A DNA stretch of 9,149 nt from NCBI GenBank assembly GCA_945900935.1, contig CAMDKT010000202.1:1-9149 (forward strand). Reading direction: 5' to 3'. This DNA is from Candidatus Sulfopaludibacter sp. SbA3 (lineage in GTDB: Bacteria; Acidobacteriota; Terriglobia; Bryobacterales; Bryobacteraceae). The notes below the pieces were generated by a model. The model saw nothing but the letters and a program-made list of their open reading frames with translations. It was not told the origin of the DNA and made no database searches. The position numbers and the translations under genes are program-made. Shown in pieces: positions 6,005 through 9,149 of the stretch; position 1 is the stretch's first letter; each line of letters begins with the position of its first letter.

Positions 6005-7324
6005 ATGAAACGGATGCTGTTAGTTTGTCTTGCGTGCGCCGGGATGGCGTTGAGTCAGCCTCCGGCGATGGCGGAGGCTACTGCCGAAGACCATCAGGAC
6101 ATGATGCGGCAGCTTGGGATCAAGGTGCTGCGAGCGGGTCCGAGCGGGCGGGCGGAAGCGCCGAATCCGGCGAATTACGATGAGTCGAAGGCAAATCCGT
6201 TTCCGGATTATCCGGCGATTTTGAAATTGAAGAATGGGAAGGAAGTGAAGACGGCCAAGGATTGGACGGGGAAGCGGCGTCCAGAGATTTTGGAGGAGTT
6301 TGACCGGGAAGTGCTGGGGCGGGTGCCGAAGAACGCGCCGAAGGTGACTTGGACGGTGACACAGACGGTGAACGAAACGGTTGGGACGCACAAAGTGGTG
6401 GCGAAGCAACTGGTTGGGCGGGTGGACAATAGCGCGTTTCCTGGAATCGCGGTGGAGATACAGATGGTTGTAGTAACCCCGGCTGATGCGAAGGGGCCGG
6501 TGCCGGTGATGATGATGTTTGGACGGGCGGCGACTCCGGCGACGCAGCAGTTAATTGCGAGCGGGTGGGGCTACGCGACCATCACGCCGGCGAGTATTCA
6601 GGCCGATAATGGGGCGGGATTGACGAAGGGTGTTATCGGGTTGGTGAATAAGGGGCAGAGGCGGAAGCCGGAGGATTGGGGGGCGCTGCGGGCGTGGGCT
6701 TGGGGGGCATCGCGAGGGCTGGATTATCTGGAGACGGATAAGGCGGTGAACGCGAAACAGGTTGGTATCGAGGGTGTGTCGCGATATGGGAAAGCGGCGC
6801 TGGTGACGATGGCCTACGACACGCGGTTCGCGGTGGTGCTGGTGGGATCGTCCGGCGAAGGGGGCGCGAAGCCGCATCGGCGCAACTTTGGCGAGGCGGT
6901 GGAGAATTTGACCGGATCCGGAGAATATCACTGGATGGCTGGGAACTTCCTGAAATACGGGGCTTCGGAAGGGAAATTTGGGAGCAAGAACGCGGGCGAT
7001 ATTCCGGTGGACTCGCATCAGTTGATTGCTTTGTGCGCGCCTCGGCTGACGTTTATCAGTTATGGCATCCCGGAGAAGGGCGACTCGAAGTGGCTGGACC
7101 AGCAGGGGAGCTACATGGCGACGGTGGCGGCGGGACCGGTGTTCCGGCTGCTTGGGGCGAAGGATTTGGGAGTTTCAGCGGGATATAAGTCGGCGTTGAT
7201 GCCGCCTGTCAATACGAGCCTGATGGATGGACATCTGGCGTGGCGGCAGCATGATGGCGGGCATACGGATGGGCCGAATTGGCGGTATTTTATTCCGTGG
7301 GTGGACAAGCATTTGGGGCGTTAG
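6005..7324 (+). CDS. Secreted glucuronoyl esterase, CE15-like alpha/beta hydrolase
   Basis: A 439-residue exported hydrolase. CE15 enzymes cleave the ester bond between 4-O-methyl-glucuronic acid of xylan and lignin alcohols. Residues 1-23 form a signal peptide (KRMLLVCLACAGMALS, cleavage near AMA-EA). The nucleophile is Ser259 in the family motif G-x-S-R-x-G-K (GVSRYGK, 257-263). GGHTDGPNW (418-426) supplies the likely catalytic His420. GSSGEGG (281-287) and RRNFGEAVEN (292-301) are typical of the bacterial branch. The place of the usual catalytic Glu of fungal enzymes appears to be Ser282, with Glu285 nearby. I prefer the ATG at 6005 because TAGGA at 5992-5996 lies 8 bases upstream and the product begins as a clean signal peptide; starts at 5948, 5981, 5996 and 5999 are possible but add non-signal residues. 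Length suits the family. Alternative: a related acetyl-xylan-esterase-like hydrolase. Confidence 0.85.
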   Translation: MKRMLLVCLACAGMALSQPPAMAEATAEDHQDMMRQLGIKVLRAGPSGRAEAPNPANYDESKANPFPDYPAILKLKNGKEVKTAKDWTGKRRPEILEEFDREVLGRVPKNAPKVTWTVTQTVNETVGTHKVVAKQLVGRVDNSAFPGIAVEIQMVVVTPADAKGPVPVMMMFGRAATPATQQLIASGWGYATITPASIQADNGAGLTKGVIGLVNKGQRRKPEDWGALRAWAWGASRGLDYLETDKAVNAKQVGIEGVSRYGKAALVTMAYDTRFAVVLVGSSGEGGAKPHRRNFGEAVENLTGSGEYHWMAGNFLKYGASEGKFGSKNAGDIPVDSHQLIALCAPRLTFISYGIPEKGDSKWLDQQGSYMATVAAGPVFRLLGAKDLGVSAGYKSALMPPVNTSLMDGHLAWRQHDGGHTDGPNWRYFIPWVDKHLGR

Positions 7325-7564
7325 GCGGGATAGTTGGCGATAAGCAGGGCCGAGGAGGGCGAGCTTGCTAAGGGCTTTGTCGAGAGTGACGAGGGTGGCT
7401 TGTTCCGATCCGGCGGTGGCGTTTCGGAACGCCTTGTCCGTGCATTGCGGTTCGGCGGCGAACTCGACCCTTGGGTCCTCGGCTGCGGGGCAGAGCGGAC
7501 CTGGCGTGCCCTTGCCCTTGATGAGCGGGCCGGTAACGTAGCGGCCATTTCGCGGGCGCCTTAC
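7325..7564 (-). pseudogene. Read-through remnant of a toxin-antitoxin locus (antitoxin tail, possible PIN-toxin end)
   Basis: The frame of the antitoxin start at 7678 continues past its TAG as RRPRNGRYVTGPLIKGKG, then TPGPLCPAAEDPRVEF. The G-x-x-KGKG stretch resembles the tail of Phd/VapB antitoxins, which binds and blocks the toxin. Farther on (about 7345-7425) it reads AGSEQATLVTLDKALSKL, which resembles the C-terminal strand and helix of PIN-domain VapC toxins (A-x-L-V-T-x-D-x-x-L). No start, no Asp-rich PIN core and no complete toxin is present. The antitoxin-tail reading is moderate and the PIN reading is tentative. The segment lies between the esterase stop and the antitoxin start. Confidence 0.4.
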
Positions 7565-7678
7565 CTAAACCAATTGCGCGAGCGGATGGCCGCGCTTTGT
7601 GATGAGGATCCCTTCCTCCGGCAGATCAATGAGAAGAATCAAAATGCGCCTGCGCAGTTCGCTTACGTTGATCTTCAT
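7565..7678 (-). pseudogene. Phd/VapB-like antitoxin N-terminal part, ended by in-frame TAG
   Basis: A 37-residue reading frame starts MKINVSELRRR and continues DLPEEGILITKRGHPLAQLV, then TAG. The order (M-K-I-x-x-x-E-x-R, a helix, then E-x-x-x-I-T-K-R-G-x-P-x-A-x-L-V) is the signature of the Phd/YefM-type DNA-binding domain of type II antitoxins, which repress their own operon and neutralise a partner toxin. Such proteins normally run to about 70-90 residues, and the same frame continues past the TAG with plausible antitoxin-tail sequence, so a nonsense mutation is the simplest reading. No Shine-Dalgarno site precedes the ATG. It starts 22 bases after the stop of the PQQ dehydrogenase gene on the same strand. 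A short functional DNA-binding peptide cannot be excluded. Confidence 0.6.
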
Positions 7679-7700
7679 GCAGCAGTGCGTACAGGGTGTT

Positions 7701-9149
7701 TTAGGGCAACGCGAAAGCGAACACTCCCGACCCGGCGGGCATGATTACCATCTGCTTGCCTTTGACGCTGAACGTCATTGGGTTGCTGGCCATAGTGCCG
7801 CCGAGGTTGATGTGCCAGAGTTCTTTGCCGCTCTCGGCGTCGAGGGCGAAGAAGTAGCTTTCCATCGCGGTCTTTTCGCGGCTGATCCAGCCTCCGGTGC
7901 TTCCGAATAACACATTCCCCGCTGTGGTCAGGACTCCGGACCATGGTTTAGTGTGCATCTTGTGCTCCCAGATTCTTTCGCCTGTTTTCGGATTTAAGGC
8001 GCGGATGGCACCCCAGCCGGGCTCTTCGGGGAGATCGATTTCCGGGACGCTGCCGATGAAGCGGTTTCCGGGAATGTACTCGGCGTCCCCTTTGCGGTAG
8101 AGGCCTTTGTTTTCCCAGGCGGTGAGATAAAAGAAGCCGGTTTTAGGGCTGTAACTGGGGGAGTACCAGTTAGTCGCTCCCTGGACTCCGGGCCAGACGT
8201 AGGTACCTTCGGGCGATGGATCAATGTTGGGTTTGCGGATGGGGCGGCCTTCCTTGGTGAAGCCGTTGTTCCAGGTTTGGGTGGCGAATGCCTTGCCGAG
8301 AAGGAACTCGCCTGTAGTGCGGTCGAGGACGTAGAAAAAGCCGTTGCGGTGGGCCCAGTAAACCAGTTTTCTCGGCTTGCCTTGCCAATCGGCGTCGACC
8401 AATACGGGGACTTGGGCGGCGTCCCAATCGTGAACGTCGTGGGGCACGAATTGATAATGCCATTTGAGTTTACCGGTGTCGGCGTCGAGGGCGATGGCGG
8501 AGTCAGAATAGAGATTGTCACCGGGGCGGACATCGCCGTTCCAGTCAGGGGACGGATTGCCGGTGCCCCAGATGATGAGGTTTTGCTCGGGGTCGAATGC
8601 GCCGGTGACCCAGGTTGGGGCGCCGCCGTGTTTCCACGCGTCGCCGGTCCAAGTGTTGCTGCCGGGCTGGCCGGGTTCGGGGATGGTCCAGAAACGCCAG
8701 CGGCGTTGGCCGGTTTTCATGTCGTAGGCGTCGAGGAAACCGCGGACGCCGTACTCTCCGCCCGCGACGCCGGTGATAACCATATCCTTGACGATTAACG
8801 GGGCACCGGTGAGGCTGTAACCGGTCTTGGAATCGGCGACGGGGATATCCCAGAGGACAGCGCCGGTTTTGGCGTGGAGGGCGACGAGATGGGCGTCCAC
8901 AGTGCCGACGAAGACGCGGTCACCGGAGACGGCGACGCCGCGGTTGACTTGACCGCAGCAGACATTGATCTTTTCGGGAAGGTTGCGGCGGTAGCGCCAG
9001 TAGGGACGGCCGGTCTCGGCGTCGAGGGCGACGACGTTGGAGGGGGGCTCGCTCAAGTACATGATGCCGTCGATGACGATGGGCGTGGTTTCGATGCGCT
9101 CCGTGATGGGCATTTGATAGACCCAGGCGACCTTGAGCTTGTCGACGTT
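7701..9149 (-). CDS. PQQ-dependent dehydrogenase (quinoprotein, eight-bladed propeller), N-terminus outside window
   Basis: 482 residues are visible (numbered from the right edge); the frame is open to the edge, so the signal peptide and first blade are missing. It is a periplasmic quinoprotein that oxidises an alcohol or sugar and passes electrons to a cytochrome. Propeller repeats of the A-L-D-A-x-T-G-x-x-x-W type recur (VVALDAETGRPYWRY, LVALHAKTGAVLWD, AIALDADTGKLKWHY, FFALDAESGKELWH). Cys64-Cys65 in NVCCGQVNRGVAV match the vicinal disulfide of methanol/alcohol dehydrogenases. Glu132 (GGEYGVRG) and Asn198 (GTGNPSPD) match the metal ligands. Asp241 in HDVHDWDAAQ is the likely catalytic base, with a second Asp at 243. 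The protein ends in GVFAFALP with no C-terminal haem motif (CxxCH), so a separate electron acceptor is needed. Substrate cannot be told. It is convergent with the esterase gene, and a toxin-antitoxin relic lies just downstream. Confidence 0.93.
   Translation of the reverse strand, partial: NVDKLKVAWVYQMPITERIETTPIVIDGIMYLSEPPSNVVALDAETGRPYWRYRRNLPEKINVCCGQVNRGVAVSGDRVFVGTVDAHLVALHAKTGAVLWDIPVADSKTGYSLTGAPLIVKDMVITGVAGGEYGVRGFLDAYDMKTGQRRWRFWTIPEPGQPGSNTWTGDAWKHGGAPTWVTGAFDPEQNLIIWGTGNPSPDWNGDVRPGDNLYSDSAIALDADTGKLKWHYQFVPHDVHDWDAAQVPVLVDADWQGKPRKLVYWAHRNGFFYVLDRTTGEFLLGKAFATQTWNNGFTKEGRPIRKPNIDPSPEGTYVWPGVQGATNWYSPSYSPKTGFFYLTAWENKGLYRKGDAEYIPGNRFIGSVPEIDLPEEPGWGAIRALNPKTGERIWEHKMHTKPWSGVLTTAGNVLFGSTGGWISREKTAMESYFFALDAESGKELWHINLGGTMASNPMTFSVKGKQMVIMPAGSGVFAFALP

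Noticed and set aside
7334..7744. 136-codon plus-strand open frame after the esterase
   Set aside because: Antisense to the antitoxin-like sequence and to the end of the quinoprotein gene; no family resemblance seen.

Overview
The window looks like a chromosomal piece of an Acidobacteriota genome, probably Bryobacterales/Solibacter-like. This is inferred from gene content, not from a marker gene: an Oar-like TonB-dependent receptor with an N-terminal carboxypeptidase-regulatory domain, a TPR protein paired with a CRTAC1-type FG-GAP/ASPIC protein, a CE15-type glucuronoyl esterase and a PQQ dehydrogenase, all in moderately high-GC DNA. No rRNA, tRNA or CRISPR array was seen.

Layout. (1) Positions 1-97 are AT-richer DNA with no recognisable gene. 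(2) 98-2219 (minus) is a broken TonB-dependent receptor: its frame shifts at a run of seven G (coding strand), and its beta-barrel ends hundreds of residues early. (3) 2220-2303 is a compact divergent control region with a TATAAT box for the receptor, an extended -10 for the rightward operon and a perfect 11-bp-arm palindrome between them. (4) 2304-5059 (plus) is a two-gene operon with an ATGA overlap: a secreted TPR protein, then a secreted seven-repeat FG-GAP/ASPIC (CRTAC1) protein. (5) 5060-6004 holds gene debris: a minus-strand fragment resembling the N-terminus of a tyrosine recombinase, a frameshifted 3' part of an Hsp15-like S4 RNA-binding protein gene, and about 480 bp I cannot assign. 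(6) 6005-7324 (plus) is a secreted CE15-like glucuronoyl esterase. (7) 7325-7678 (minus) is a decayed toxin-antitoxin remnant with a Phd/VapB-like antitoxin cut by an in-frame TAG. (8) 7701 to the right edge (minus) is a PQQ-dependent dehydrogenase whose N-terminus lies outside the window.

How the genes may work together. The receptor, TPR and CRTAC1 genes share a divergent promoter with one likely operator, so they may form one envelope module for uptake or surface binding of a macromolecule, with the receptor now damaged. The esterase (hemicellulose-lignin ester cleavage) and the quinoprotein (periplasmic oxidation of an alcohol or sugar) fit plant-polymer breakdown but are convergent and are probably separate transcription units. 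The intact genes belong to known families. The points most worth checking are the shared palindromic operator with a probable leaderless start, the debris block, the displaced catalytic acid in the esterase and the Asp-X-Asp signature in the quinoprotein.
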